From the IMG/VR virus record IMGVR_UViG_3300000234_000006, positions 1 to 54,754 of that record: a stretch of DNA of 54,754 nt. One strand, given 5' to 3'. Shown here piece after piece: positions 1 through 8,252 of this stretch. The translations under genes were made by a program, and so were the position numbers. Under the pieces are notes generated by a model, which searched no databases, had not been told where the DNA came from, and saw nothing but the letters and a program-made list of their open reading frames with translations. Numbering within the stretch: position 1 is the first letter of the stretch; every line of letters begins with the position of its first letter. The DNA comes from a virus.

Positions 1-1619
1 GACTGTCCTTTGGACTTTCCATAAGAGAATTCATCAATTTTTTCAAATTCAGAAATCGAAAAAGAAGTTTTTAGAGTAGTTAAAATAGGAAAGTTTTTCT
101 TATCCTGACCATGAACAGCTACATATCCTCCGGATTTAATAACACGAATAGAACCCATGACAAGAGGTTCAACAATATTTTCACGCCAAGATTGAATATC
201 ACCAAAACCAGGAGATCCATAATCTTCAGTTGACATGAAGGGAGGGCTGGTAACTAAAAAGTCGAATTTACGATCAGTAGAAAAAAGGTATTTTGAAAAT
301 TCTGAATGAATAAATTCTGACTCGATTGGGTTAAAAGGTTCTAAATCTTTTACAACGCGTTTACACCCAAAAACAGAGTCTTCTTGGAGGTCCGTGCCGC
401 AAATACTCTTTGCACCACCACAAATAGCACCGAGAGTTCTACCACCCCAACCAAGAAATGGATCTACAACATCACCCCCAAAAGCATATTTCTTGACTAA
501 AGAAGATGATGTAGAAGGGAAAAAATGTGAAGGAGTTTTATTCAAAAAGGCAGAATTTCTATAGACGAGTGATTTCGATATGGGACGCCCAGAAGATATT
601 ATATAAGAAATAATCTTTAATAAGAAAAAGTCATCATTATAAGCGGATTCCAATGAGTTTTTTCCGTTAGTTCGAGATTTAAAACGATGACGAAAAATAG
701 AATCAAGGTATCCAATACCATCTTTAGAATATGGGACGAAACTTGAGCATTCTTGAATTGAAGAAAGTTTATCGAAAACATCCTTTACTGATTCAAGTTC
801 AGAACCGGGACCCCATGAACGAATAAGAGAAACCAGTTCTTCCCAATCAGAACAACCACCAAATAAATGTTTTCTGTTTCCTTCTGAAAAATTTTGCGAA
901 GGAGGAAGGAGTCTCAGGTTATCTAAAGACCAGCAAAGACGGAACTGTTCATCTTTTAGAGATGTGTATTTGAACATTGACTGAGGAATAATATGATCAA
1001 CACTAAAACTTTTTCTATTTTCCCAAGACATTGGGGAAATGAACTGAGATTCAAGATGAAATTTAAGTTCCTCAATAGAATAGTCAAGAGCTTTTAAAAC
1101 AGACATATCTTTATGTCCGTTACTGGAATTGAGAGCCTCGCAAACACGAGTTCTAATATTACCTCTCAAGCGAAATTCAGGATCGGCGTGATAACGTTCT
1201 TTAAACGAAGCACGTCTTTCATCCCTTTCTAATGGATAACGTTCTCTCCATAAAAGATTACGACGAGCCTTTACTTCAGGTTGACTTTTATAAGCTTTGT
1301 TTTTTGATTTTATTATTTCTGAATTAGCAAGATAATGTTCACGGTTTCTATTTTTATCAAGAGCAATACGTTCAGGTTTAGACGAGTATGCTTTATTTTG
1401 TGCTTTAATAGCTATCTTAGTTTCAGGGTTATGATATCTTTCTTTACGCCTTTCTCTTGCTATTTTTCTTTCACATTCAATACAACGAGGTGCGGTATAT
1501 TTACCGCCACCCATTTTCCGAAATTTAGCTAAATCAGTTTCTGAGCACTCGGGAGTTAAACAAGTTTTTTCCACATAAAAACTACAATGGTAAAAATCTA
1601 ATTTACCAATTATATACAT
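1..1619 (-). CDS. HNH nuclease-like and DNA methyltransferase fusion (C-terminus cut by window edge)
   Basis: The visible 539 residues read without a stop from ATG 1619 to the window edge. The N-terminus has paired cysteines (C20, C25, C46, C49), then short basic repeats around NKAY-x-S-x-PE (about 75-150) like the NUMOD-type DNA-binding repeats of homing enzymes. An HNH-like core follows with SVDHIIPQS (207-215) and LDNLRLLP (232-239). The C-terminal half has an AdoMet-binding motif VVDPFLGWGG (384-393) and a catalytic TSPPF (457-461), the signature of amino-methyltransferases acting on adenine N6 or cytosine N4. AdoMet motif before catalytic motif is the gamma-type order. Likely role: DNA modification, with the HNH part either a restriction/homing nuclease or a DNA-binding relic. 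There is no strong SD; the ATG lies in a dyad (1602-1626). The fusion is seen directly; substrate and nuclease activity are inferred. Confidence 0.85.
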   Translation of the reverse strand, partial: MYIIGKLDFYHCSFYVEKTCLTPECSETDLAKFRKMGGGKYTAPRCIECERKIARERRKERYHNPETKIAIKAQNKAYSSKPERIALDKNRNREHYLANSEIIKSKNKAYKSQPEVKARRNLLWRERYPLERDERRASFKERYHADPEFRLRGNIRTRVCEALNSSNGHKDMSVLKALDYSIEELKFHLESQFISPMSWENRKSFSVDHIIPQSMFKYTSLKDEQFRLCWSLDNLRLLPPSQNFSEGNRKHLFGGCSDWEELVSLIRSWGPGSELESVKDVFDKLSSIQECSSFVPYSKDGIGYLDSIFRHRFKSRTNGKNSLESAYNDDFFLLKIISYIISSGRPISKSLVYRNSAFLNKTPSHFFPSTSSSLVKKYAFGGDVVDPFLGWGGRTLGAICGGAKSICGTDLQEDSVFGCKRVVKDLEPFNPIESEFIHSEFSKYLFSTDRKFDFLVTSPPFMSTEDYGSPGFGDIQSWRENIVEPLVMGSIRVIKSGGYVAVHGQDKKNFPILTTLKTSFSISEFEKIDEFSYGKSKGQ

Positions 1620-1626
1620 TGGAAAA
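1602..1626 (-). repeat. Inverted repeat at the methyltransferase start codon
   Basis: Stem CCAAT/ATTGG with a 7-base loop, one mismatch, then three more A/T pairs. The ATG overlaps the edge of the arm and the loop. It is one of several dyads over start codons in this window, and on its own could be chance. Confidence 0.4.
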
Positions 1627-1694
1627 TGCTCTTTATATTGAAGAATTATTCTCCATATTGTCCGCTTTTTGTCTTTCTTTGGCGAGAAAAACAC

Positions 1695-1737
1695 TTTTGA
1701 GCCCCAGAGCCATTTCCACGGCGTCTGAGGCTCAAAA
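1695..1737 (-). terminator. Terminator hairpin after the capsid gene
   Basis: A long imperfect stem TTTTGAGCC...GGCTCAAAA with an inner GCC/GGC helix lies just beyond the stop of the major capsid gene and is flanked by A and T runs on both sides. It could terminate transcription in either direction and separates the capsid operon from the methyltransferase gene. Confidence 0.75.
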
Positions 1738-1758
1738 ATTCGGAAAAGTACGAGAAGA

Positions 1759-2646
1759 TCAGCGGGCGACGATCAAGCGAACAAGACCCTTGGGGTTGAA
1801 CGCTCCGATGCCGAGATTTTCGAACATTGAGAAGCCAATTGTACGCTCTTCAGTGTTATCAGCAGACAACACGGTGAGTTCGGTACGGACCGGGATTCTG
1901 CCGAAGTGCTCGGGCTCGCAGCAGATGTACACAACGCCCGGAGGAACAAGACGGGAAACGATGAACTGGGCGTTCCAGCCCGTTGCCATCATACCAGTCT
2001 TCCAGAGCGTGGCCTGCGACTCGATGTCGAGAACGTCGCGACCGAACTTGCGGATATCCGCGTAGTCGACAGCGTTCATGTAAACGCGGGCAACTCGAAG
2101 GTCGTGGCGCTCGATCTCGGCGAACGCGTCCGCGAGGTGCGCGGGCGAGATAGGGGCCGAAATCGGAATGTCCGGGTTCGTGCCACCAGGAACGTTATCA
2201 AAGCCGTTGACGGCAATGGCGTCCATGATGGAGAAAACGCGGTCGTCTTCCGCAGCCTGAATCTGGGCCTTACCAAGATCCTGCATACGCTTCAAGAGGT
2301 CGTAACGACGCTCTTTAACCTGCGTCATCGGAGCCTTGGGAAGCGCGCCGATCTCGAAGAGCGGGAACTGAACGCGGCGCGGCTTGGAGTAAGAGGTGAT
2401 GGTCTCACCCTCTTCACCAATCACGTACGCGACCACATCGGGATCCTTGTCGTAAAGCGCCGAAGCGCCGTCCGGGATCTGCTCAACCAAGAAGGTCTTA
2501 CGACCAACCGAGGTGTAATCTCTGCGATCGCGGAGGGGCTGGATCATGGACGCAGCAAGGCGTCTACGTCCGGCTTGAGTTTCGATAAGTTCCGAAACTA
2601 CTTTTTCCTTAACGGAATTGTCTACAACCTTAACTTCGTAGCTCAT
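1759..2646 (-). CDS. Major capsid protein (HK97-like fold)
   Basis: A 295-residue protein that would form the icosahedral shell. It has an N-terminal helical stretch rich in charged residues, a central AAEDDRVFSIMDAIAVNG segment typical of the spine helix region of phage capsid proteins, and a C-terminal ENLGIGAFNPKGLVRLIVAR tail. Size and position (last gene of the head operon, after protease and decoration candidate, followed by a strong terminator) support the call. The ATG at 2646 has AAAGGA 7 bases upstream; a TTG two codons earlier is less likely. The gene is far richer in GC than most neighbours, as expected for the most highly expressed virion gene. No protease cleavage site is obvious. 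Confidence 0.85.
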   Translation of the reverse strand: MSYEVKVVDNSVKEKVVSELIETQAGRRRLAASMIQPLRDRRDYTSVGRKTFLVEQIPDGASALYDKDPDVVAYVIGEEGETITSYSKPRRVQFPLFEIGALPKAPMTQVKERRYDLLKRMQDLGKAQIQAAEDDRVFSIMDAIAVNGFDNVPGGTNPDIPISAPISPAHLADAFAEIERHDLRVARVYMNAVDYADIRKFGRDVLDIESQATLWKTGMMATGWNAQFIVSRLVPPGVVYICCEPEHFGRIPVRTELTVLSADNTEERTIGFSMFENLGIGAFNPKGLVRLIVAR

Positions 2647-2660
2647 TTTCAAATCCTTTC

Positions 2661-3308
2661 TCAGAACTTAAGAGCCACGAAAAGCTCGGGGTTAGACGAG
2701 TCCGGGGGAGCGAGAACCGTTCCTAGGAGTGTCACGTCGGGCTCGATGGCCGCACCAGCGGCACCGCTGCCAGAAGCAGCCGTCGTAATCCACTGGGCCT
2801 CATACGAATCCTGCCAGCGGTTCGTTACGAAACCGTTAACAGAAGCGTAAACTCTGTCGCCAACGGCGTAGGTCAACGCGGTAGAACCACCGATCTGACG
2901 CTGGGTCTCGTAGAGCTTAACTCCAACCGAACCACCGCGAACGAACGGGCTCTTACCAGAACCAACAGCTGGTGTATTCTCAAACGGATTGCCGACGGCA
3001 TCGTTCAAGAAAAGGCCGAGGGGGCGGGTTCCAACAACGTAGTTGCCAGCAACGAGTACCGCACCACCGACAGTGTTCGATCCCACGTCCGGGCGAGTGA
3101 AAGCAACAGAACCACCAAGGGTGCCGCGCTTAACATTCACAGGGATCGTGGTCGATTTGTGAGCCGTAGTCGTAACTACGTTCGGGTTGTTCTGCGTGAA
3201 ACCGTCACTTGCAAGGACCGTTATGGTGTCCTTGATCACGGAGTATAGAACACGCAGAGCACCCTGGTTGAGACGGAAATCTCCGTTAGCTTGTCCACCA
3301 ATGCTCAT
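2661..3308 (-). CDS. Probable capsid decoration or head-stabilising protein
   Basis: A 215-residue protein directly upstream of the capsid gene, with the same GC-rich codon use and a good SD (AGGAG) before ATG 3308. The sequence is rich in Gly, Val, Thr and Ser with alternating beta-strand patterns (for example KRGTLGGSVAFTRPDVG and VGDRVYASVNGFVTN) and no catalytic motif. Position and composition fit a beta-rich decoration or stabilisation protein bound to the capsid surface. It could also be a head fibre base. No family was recognised, so the role rests on synteny. Confidence 0.6.
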   Translation of the reverse strand: MSIGGQANGDFRLNQGALRVLYSVIKDTITVLASDGFTQNNPNVVTTTAHKSTTIPVNVKRGTLGGSVAFTRPDVGSNTVGGAVLVAGNYVVGTRPLGLFLNDAVGNPFENTPAVGSGKSPFVRGGSVGVKLYETQRQIGGSTALTYAVGDRVYASVNGFVTNRWQDSYEAQWITTAASGSGAAGAAIEPDVTLLGTVLAPPDSSNPELFVALKF

Positions 3309-3443
3309 TTTTAGCTCCTATCCAGATCACTCCATATTCAGCTATCAAAAGATATGATTCAGTCCATTTCTGCGAATCAATTACCTAGAGAATCACTGTT
3401 TTCTGTGTGTCTGAATCAAATTAGACTGTATGGTATTTGTTTA

Positions 3444-4694
3444 TCACCAGAGTTTTTCAAGAGCTTTATCAGACTTGTCCGTAGAGACGAATCCAATTTT
3501 CTTGGCTCCACCAGAAGCTGTAGATACTCTATATCCCTGCCCCTGTGTCGAAGCGCGAATTTCTTTTTGAGCCTTTGAGAAGTCATCCTCGAAAAGAGCC
3601 GCAACGACGGGGGAAACCTTCACCTCAGGATCGGCTTCGCCCTCATCATCATCAAAAGAAATGCCGTTAGAGACCTCAGCAGCTGGCGTCACAAGGGCGT
3701 CGACATCGGGACCTTCAGAATCACCGTCAAGAAGATCCTGAAGAACCTTGCGATCCGCCTGGGAAAGGGCGGTATCACAAGCTTCTTCCGAATCCGACGA
3801 AACATGATCGTCGTCTTCATGCTTGATTATGAGGTCGCCACCGGTCGAATCTTTAGAAGCAGAGGTCTTATGGTTCTTATTGAACGCAGCAAGCTCATCC
3901 TTCGCGTCTTGTAATTGCTGCTCGGCAGCTTTGGACTTCTTCGTTTCGACTCTCTTCTGAGCCTCTTCAACTTTTCCCTCAAGACGACTTTTCATGTCGT
4001 CTTCGTTGGAAGCAGCAACAGTGTCGTCCTCTTCGTCAGAGTCGTCATTCTCATCAGCCGCAATGATGGAATCACCGAGGGTCTTGAGAATGCTGTCGCT
4101 GACCTGCATCAGGCTGCTGCCGACCTTGAAAACAAGGTGCTCAGTGGCGCCGTTTCCAAGAAGGCGAGCACCAATTTTGGCGCAGAAAAGAGAGCGCTTA
4201 TACTTCGCCTTCGGATCCAAAGAATCCGTGGAAGAAGCGCGAAGAGCTTTGATGGTAGCAACGACGGCTCTATCAGGAAGAGCCATAAAGTCAGTTGCAA
4301 CGGATTCGATCATCTTCTCATTGCTCGTCTTGAGCAAAGTTTTTGCTATGTCGTAAACGGCAGAAGCTTTCTTCTCAGCCGAGACTCTAGCATTATCATA
4401 GCGACCGGATCCGCCCCATTTATCGGAATCCTTGTGCTTCCAGGTATCACTACGAAACTCGGGCATCCCGATCTCGTTGCGCTTTACGGCGCCGCCTTCA
4501 TATTCTTCATTAACAGAGAGCTTGTCTCCGCTAACAGGGGTTTCTGCCCATGAATCAGGACTTCCGTTCTCATACTCCGTCGGGGACGGGTGATGACGTT
4601 CTTGATTCATTTGATAAATATCGGCGCGGCGCGACGTAGCCGCCTGACGCGGAGATTTATCAGTATTCTTGAGCCAGGTGGAACGCTCGCGCAT
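3444..4694 (-). CDS. Acidic head-operon protein of unknown function
   Basis: A 416-residue protein between protease and decoration/capsid genes, with SD AGGAGA before ATG 4694. The first third is basic and Ser/Pro-rich, residues 100-200 are helical (AVYDIAKTLLKTSNEKMIESV), and the rest is acidic with a probable coiled coil (KVEEAQKRVETKKSKAAEQQ) and repeated DDD/SDEED runs. This composition and place suit an assembly or internal core protein, but no family was recognised. The 135 bases between this stop and the next start (3309-3443) hold no clear terminator; TTGATT and TCATAT 17 bases apart on the minus strand are a weak promoter candidate for the capsid genes. Confidence 0.55.
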   Translation of the reverse strand: MRERSTWLKNTDKSPRQAATSRRADIYQMNQERHHPSPTEYENGSPDSWAETPVSGDKLSVNEEYEGGAVKRNEIGMPEFRSDTWKHKDSDKWGGSGRYDNARVSAEKKASAVYDIAKTLLKTSNEKMIESVATDFMALPDRAVVATIKALRASSTDSLDPKAKYKRSLFCAKIGARLLGNGATEHLVFKVGSSLMQVSDSILKTLGDSIIAADENDDSDEEDDTVAASNEDDMKSRLEGKVEEAQKRVETKKSKAAEQQLQDAKDELAAFNKNHKTSASKDSTGGDLIIKHEDDDHVSSDSEEACDTALSQADRKVLQDLLDGDSEGPDVDALVTPAAEVSNGISFDDDEGEADPEVKVSPVVAALFEDDFSKAQKEIRASTQGQGYRVSTASGGAKKIGFVSTDKSDKALEKLW

Positions 4695-4732
4695 TTAAAT
4701 TGTCTCCTATTGTAGCGAATTTCATCAGAAGT

Positions 4733-6265
4733 TTATGAACTTGGTAAAGAAGCAATTTTTCCTTTTTTGATGAAAAACTGTTTCTCTTTGAGGTCCATTC
4801 TGCGGCCCAAATTCAACTCGCAGAAAGCTAAAAAGACTTTTTGATTTGGAAAGTTCTCAATGGAACCAACCTTTATAGCAGTCTCATAGAGTTTAGTAGG
4901 ATAAATTTTTTGGTTTATACGATCTTTGATTAATGAAAAAACTATTAATTCTCTTGATGAGATTTTGCTGTTTTTAATTAAATCGATAGAATTGCTATGG
5001 ATTATATTACTAACTCTGACGGCCCATTTAGCTTTTTGGACGTCGTTTTTAAAATATTTTATTAATTTTTCGTTAAACGATCGAACGAGATTGTCGTTCT
5101 TATCAATGCTCGGTGTTACTGATAACACTTCATCAGCCTTAGGAGCTAACTCTTTATCAATTCCATCAAGTACAGATTCAAGAACTTTTTCCTGAATCTG
5201 ATCAACTAGAGACTCTAATTTATCAGAAATCCCAGATTCAGGTTCTTTATCTTCGTCGGATGAAGACTCTTTATCCTCAGCATCACCATCATCTTCATCC
5301 GAAGGATCAGCATCAGGTTCCGGATCGCTAGACTCTTCTTCAGGAGCTTCGTCCTCTTCACCTTCAGCAACTCTTATAGAACTTGCAGCTTTTCCTATCC
5401 CGTCAGGAACAGCAAGAGTGGATTTTATTTCGTAAATCAAGCTCGATTCATCAAGTGATGAAGCGATTGAAGCATTATCATTCAAGAAACTTCTACGTTG
5501 AGCACCAAAGAAAGCCGGATTCTTAACCCAGCTTGCTTCTATGAATTGATTGGAATTCGGAACAGTGACGTGGCCTATCAGCTCCGAAACCGTATGTTCA
5601 ACGCCTTCTTCATCAACGAATTTTGAACCTTTTCCATCATATAACAAACAAGGGCAAGACTGTGAATCATCATTAGAAACGTTTCCACATTTGGTGCATG
5701 TGGTGAACAAACTAATGCAACCCATCGAGAGTCCCGTCATCTCTTCAGACAGGATATCCGATATTAATTTCTCATGCTTCTTATCAGTGGCAACTAATAT
5801 GTCAACATAAACCGAATGACCGAGGTCTCTAGCTATGGCGTCTACTATGAAACCTTTTGATAACTCAGGGAGCTGAATGTGCTCCAAGTAATTGTGGGCG
5901 CCTATGAATGTTCTGTAAGTAGAAAGAAGTAAAGGTCTACTCCAGGCATCAAAATTGTTATTTATTATTTGATGACACTCAGGTTTGACTCTATAATCCG
6001 TCCACTTAACATCAATTTCAACTCCACGGTTAAGCTGTTTACCAATTTTGGCGCCACGTGGGGAATAAGTATCAACAGATGCAACTATCGTCGCATGCGA
6101 TAAAAGATATCTATTTGGATCGCATTTTCTTAAAACAGTCTTGGCTATTTTACTTACATAGCCTTCAGGTGTCCCTATAGAATTATGTTTGTGCCCTTCC
6201 ATCCAACGGTCGAATTCAATGGATGGATTTGAAACAAGGGCTTTAGCATAACGACGAGTAGCCAT
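4733..6265 (-). CDS. Prohead maturation protease fused to a scaffold-like tail
   Basis: A 510-residue protein. The N-terminal half matches the U35/S78 prohead protease pattern: AHNYLEH around H124, then DAIARDLGHSVYVDILVATD, then TGLSMGC with S180 as likely nucleophile. The His-Ser spacing (56) is close to that of HK97 gp4 (about 50). Directly after the serine motif is a four-cysteine, zinc-ribbon-like insert (C190, C193, C204, C206). Residues about 295-350 are strongly acidic, and the last 150 are helical and charged, as in scaffolding domains. Family knowledge says such proteases cut scaffold and capsid during maturation. There is no clear SD; a small hairpin (TTTCTA/TAGAAA, 6267-6281) sits one base before the ATG. 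The protease is fairly sure, the scaffold part inferred. Confidence 0.75.
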   Translation of the reverse strand: MATRRYAKALVSNPSIEFDRWMEGHKHNSIGTPEGYVSKIAKTVLRKCDPNRYLLSHATIVASVDTYSPRGAKIGKQLNRGVEIDVKWTDYRVKPECHQIINNNFDAWSRPLLLSTYRTFIGAHNYLEHIQLPELSKGFIVDAIARDLGHSVYVDILVATDKKHEKLISDILSEEMTGLSMGCISLFTTCTKCGNVSNDDSQSCPCLLYDGKGSKFVDEEGVEHTVSELIGHVTVPNSNQFIEASWVKNPAFFGAQRRSFLNDNASIASSLDESSLIYEIKSTLAVPDGIGKAASSIRVAEGEEDEAPEEESSDPEPDADPSDEDDGDAEDKESSSDEDKEPESGISDKLESLVDQIQEKVLESVLDGIDKELAPKADEVLSVTPSIDKNDNLVRSFNEKLIKYFKNDVQKAKWAVRVSNIIHSNSIDLIKNSKISSRELIVFSLIKDRINQKIYPTKLYETAIKVGSIENFPNQKVFLAFCELNLGRRMDLKEKQFFIKKGKIASLPSS

Positions 6266-6292
6266 ATTTCTATCTTAGAAACAATAAAAGAT

Positions 6293-7246
6293 TTACTTAG
6301 TGATTTTTAACTGTTTGCTCCATAAAGCAAGGGTGGGTTTTAGCTGAGCACGTAAATTTTCAGAACCTGAAGCCACTCGAATAAGCGGCTTCATAAGTTT
6401 AGTTTTTGCATGGCGAGAAGTTGAAGCGGTGTTTAAAACAGGAGAAGCGAACTCGAACATCTCTTTGAGATATTTCACGAGTTGCTTTTCATCATCTATA
6501 TTGTTCTTCAACAAATCGGCATAATGATCAATCATCGAATCGAAATTCAATGGTTTTTCTTTTTTCGCAGGAGATTTTTTGGCTTCTCCAGAATCTTCTT
6601 CAAGCTTGATATTTACAGGCTCTTCATAAGAATATTTATTATCAATAATGCGTTGGCCGTCTCTGATGAGCTTTTTGATAGACTTGATTATCGATTTAAC
6701 AGAATCGCGAGACGGATTCTTTTTGATAGCTTTCGCATCAGAAAGAAGTTTGTCCGATTCTTTTATGAATTCTTGATTTTCTTTTCTGTCCTTCTCAACG
6801 TACTGAGAAGAATCCATCCACTCTTTTTTGCCGTCAACGAAGTCGTCAACATCGTCGTCGCTAAGATTGTAAGAAGAAGGAACAGTCGGTTCCTCTTCTT
6901 TTTTTGGTTTTTTAAACCAATTCTTTATAAAATCAAGAGGAGCGGCAATTGAAGCCGATTTTATCTTATTAAGAGAATTTGAAAGTTCAAAGAATTCAGC
7001 TTCAGCGGTATCCGTGAACCAATCCGCAAATTCTTTAGCATCATCAGTGTCAATTTTATTGAGAGCAGTCTCAAAATCTTTTTGAAGTTCAGTAAGATTA
7101 TCAACAATTTCTTTTATTTGCTTCTTAAAAGAACGGGCGCTAGGATTTATGACAGCAACAACATTAAATAATATTTTCTTCGAAATTTCAGGATCCGATT
7201 TTCTTAAAGAATAAGCAATTCGAAGTATTTCTAAGCTTGGGTTCAT
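6293..7246 (-). CDS. Charged helical protein of the head operon, unknown
   Basis: A 317-residue, Lys/Glu-rich, mostly helical protein. Its start overlaps the stop of the upstream gene in an ATGA arrangement, so the two are likely translationally coupled. There are predicted coiled-coil stretches (about 40-90 and 180-215) and a Lys-rich linker (KKSPAKKEK). No catalytic motif, signal peptide or membrane segment is visible. It lies between portal and protease genes, so a virion or assembly role is probable, but I do not recognise the family. Confidence 0.5.
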   Translation of the reverse strand: MNPSLEILRIAYSLRKSDPEISKKILFNVVAVINPSARSFKKQIKEIVDNLTELQKDFETALNKIDTDDAKEFADWFTDTAEAEFFELSNSLNKIKSASIAAPLDFIKNWFKKPKKEEEPTVPSSYNLSDDDVDDFVDGKKEWMDSSQYVEKDRKENQEFIKESDKLLSDAKAIKKNPSRDSVKSIIKSIKKLIRDGQRIIDNKYSYEEPVNIKLEEDSGEAKKSPAKKEKPLNFDSMIDHYADLLKNNIDDEKQLVKYLKEMFEFASPVLNTASTSRHAKTKLMKPLIRVASGSENLRAQLKPTLALWSKQLKITK

Positions 7247-7731
7247 TTTTTGCTCGTCTTCTGATTGAAAATGTTGGAAACAGTTCTACGAACAACATCA
7301 GACCCGTATCTACTGCAATATTTTTCCATCCCCATAAAAGCATCTATTTGATTTAAACCATTATAATGAAGACGACTAGCTTCGACGTAAACAGGATAGG
7401 TTTTATCCTCGAAAGCTTTTACTATTTTAGAAGCTTTTCTTTTCTTGGGGGTAGTGATATAACGTTCCATCTCCCAAGTGCTATAAGAGTCGTTAATTTG
7501 AGGAGGAATAATATCACCAGAGGTATCAGGTATCAGTTCAGAGGCCCACTCCTGTTCAACTCCCCAAGGCCACTGAACTGATACCGTCCCGATGTCTGTG
7601 TTCGAATATATAACAGAACCGGAATAGGGACTCGCAAATTTCCCATCTGATCCAGGCTTGCGCACAACATCGCCAGTGCTGAACTGACGAGCTAGAGCCC
7701 TATCATCAATGAAGGAAAGTCTGCGCTTCAT
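7243..7731 (-). CDS. Small protein with SH3/KOW-like N-terminal part, head operon
   Basis: A 162-residue protein with SD GAGGA before ATG 7731. Residues 15-65 (FSTGDVVRKPGSDGKF, GTVSVQWPWGVEQEWASELI) read like a small beta-barrel of SH3/KOW type: a turn with GDVVR, then a strand ending in a conserved W. The C-terminal part is helical with RLHYNGLNQIDAF. It may be a small neck, connector or DNA-contacting protein. The barrel is inferred by eye only and the function is unknown. Confidence 0.5.
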   Translation of the reverse strand: MKRRLSFIDDRALARQFSTGDVVRKPGSDGKFASPYSGSVIYSNTDIGTVSVQWPWGVEQEWASELIPDTSGDIIPPQINDSYSTWEMERYITTPKKRKASKIVKAFEDKTYPVYVEASRLHYNGLNQIDAFMGMEKYCSRYGSDVVRRTVSNIFNQKTSKK

Positions 7732-7737
7732 TTTTCC

Positions 7738-8220
7738 TCAGAACTTGTAAGTAGTTCCCTGACGAGTGCTCTTTCCACCAGACTTACCAGTCCAAGAGGG
7801 CTGGGGCTTGGTGGGCTCAGCCCACTCACTGAGATCACGAACCTTGTACTCAGTTCTATCAGTTACTCCAGAAGTCTGATCCTGATCGAAGTTATCAATC
7901 GCATCAGCGTTGAAACTTGCAGGAGTCTTGCTCAACCAACCTTCATCCGAATCGCGCTTGATGACCTTATTCGGGTTATCGAAGGTGTTCATGAAGGTCT
8001 CATCCGAATCGCGCTTAATGACGCGAGCCTGATGGTTCTTGAGAGAATTCTCACCGAAAGCAGCAACCTGATAATTGTCGGAAAATTTGTCGATCTCAAG
8101 AACAAGCTTTGAGCCTATATTCTTGCTGATCTTTCCGCTTTTCACCAACGACTCAATGTCGCCAGCAATCTTATCAAGTTTGGTGAGAACTTTTCCAGCT
8201 ATTTTCTTATCGATCGACAT
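7738..8220 (-). CDS. Small head-operon protein with a repeated VIKRDSDE motif
   Basis: A 160-residue protein. ATG 8220 has AAGGGA 7 bases upstream and is preferred over a GTG at 8256 that would overlap the upstream stop. The N-terminal 50 residues are helical (VLTKLDKIAGDIESLVKSG). The middle has two copies of VIKRDSDE 20 residues apart, and the tail is Ser/Gly/Thr-rich and disordered. No family recognised. Its place among head genes suggests a virion-associated protein. Confidence 0.5.
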   Translation of the reverse strand: MSIDKKIAGKVLTKLDKIAGDIESLVKSGKISKNIGSKLVLEIDKFSDNYQVAAFGENSLKNHQARVIKRDSDETFMNTFDNPNKVIKRDSDEGWLSKTPASFNADAIDNFDQDQTSGVTDRTEYKVRDLSEWAEPTKPQPSWTGKSGGKSTRQGTTYKF

Positions 8221-8252
8221 CGTAATTTCCCTTTTGGATTGAAAATCTATGA

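Noticed and set aside
1906-2850. Plus-strand 314-residue open frame over the capsid gene
   Set aside because: It is the antisense of the GC-rich capsid and decoration genes. It has Arg/Val-rich composition with no family pattern, and the minus strand has SD and clear protein features.
3915-4553. Plus-strand 212-residue open frame
   Set aside because: It mirrors the acidic head protein; Leu/Phe/Val-rich content reflects complementary codons.
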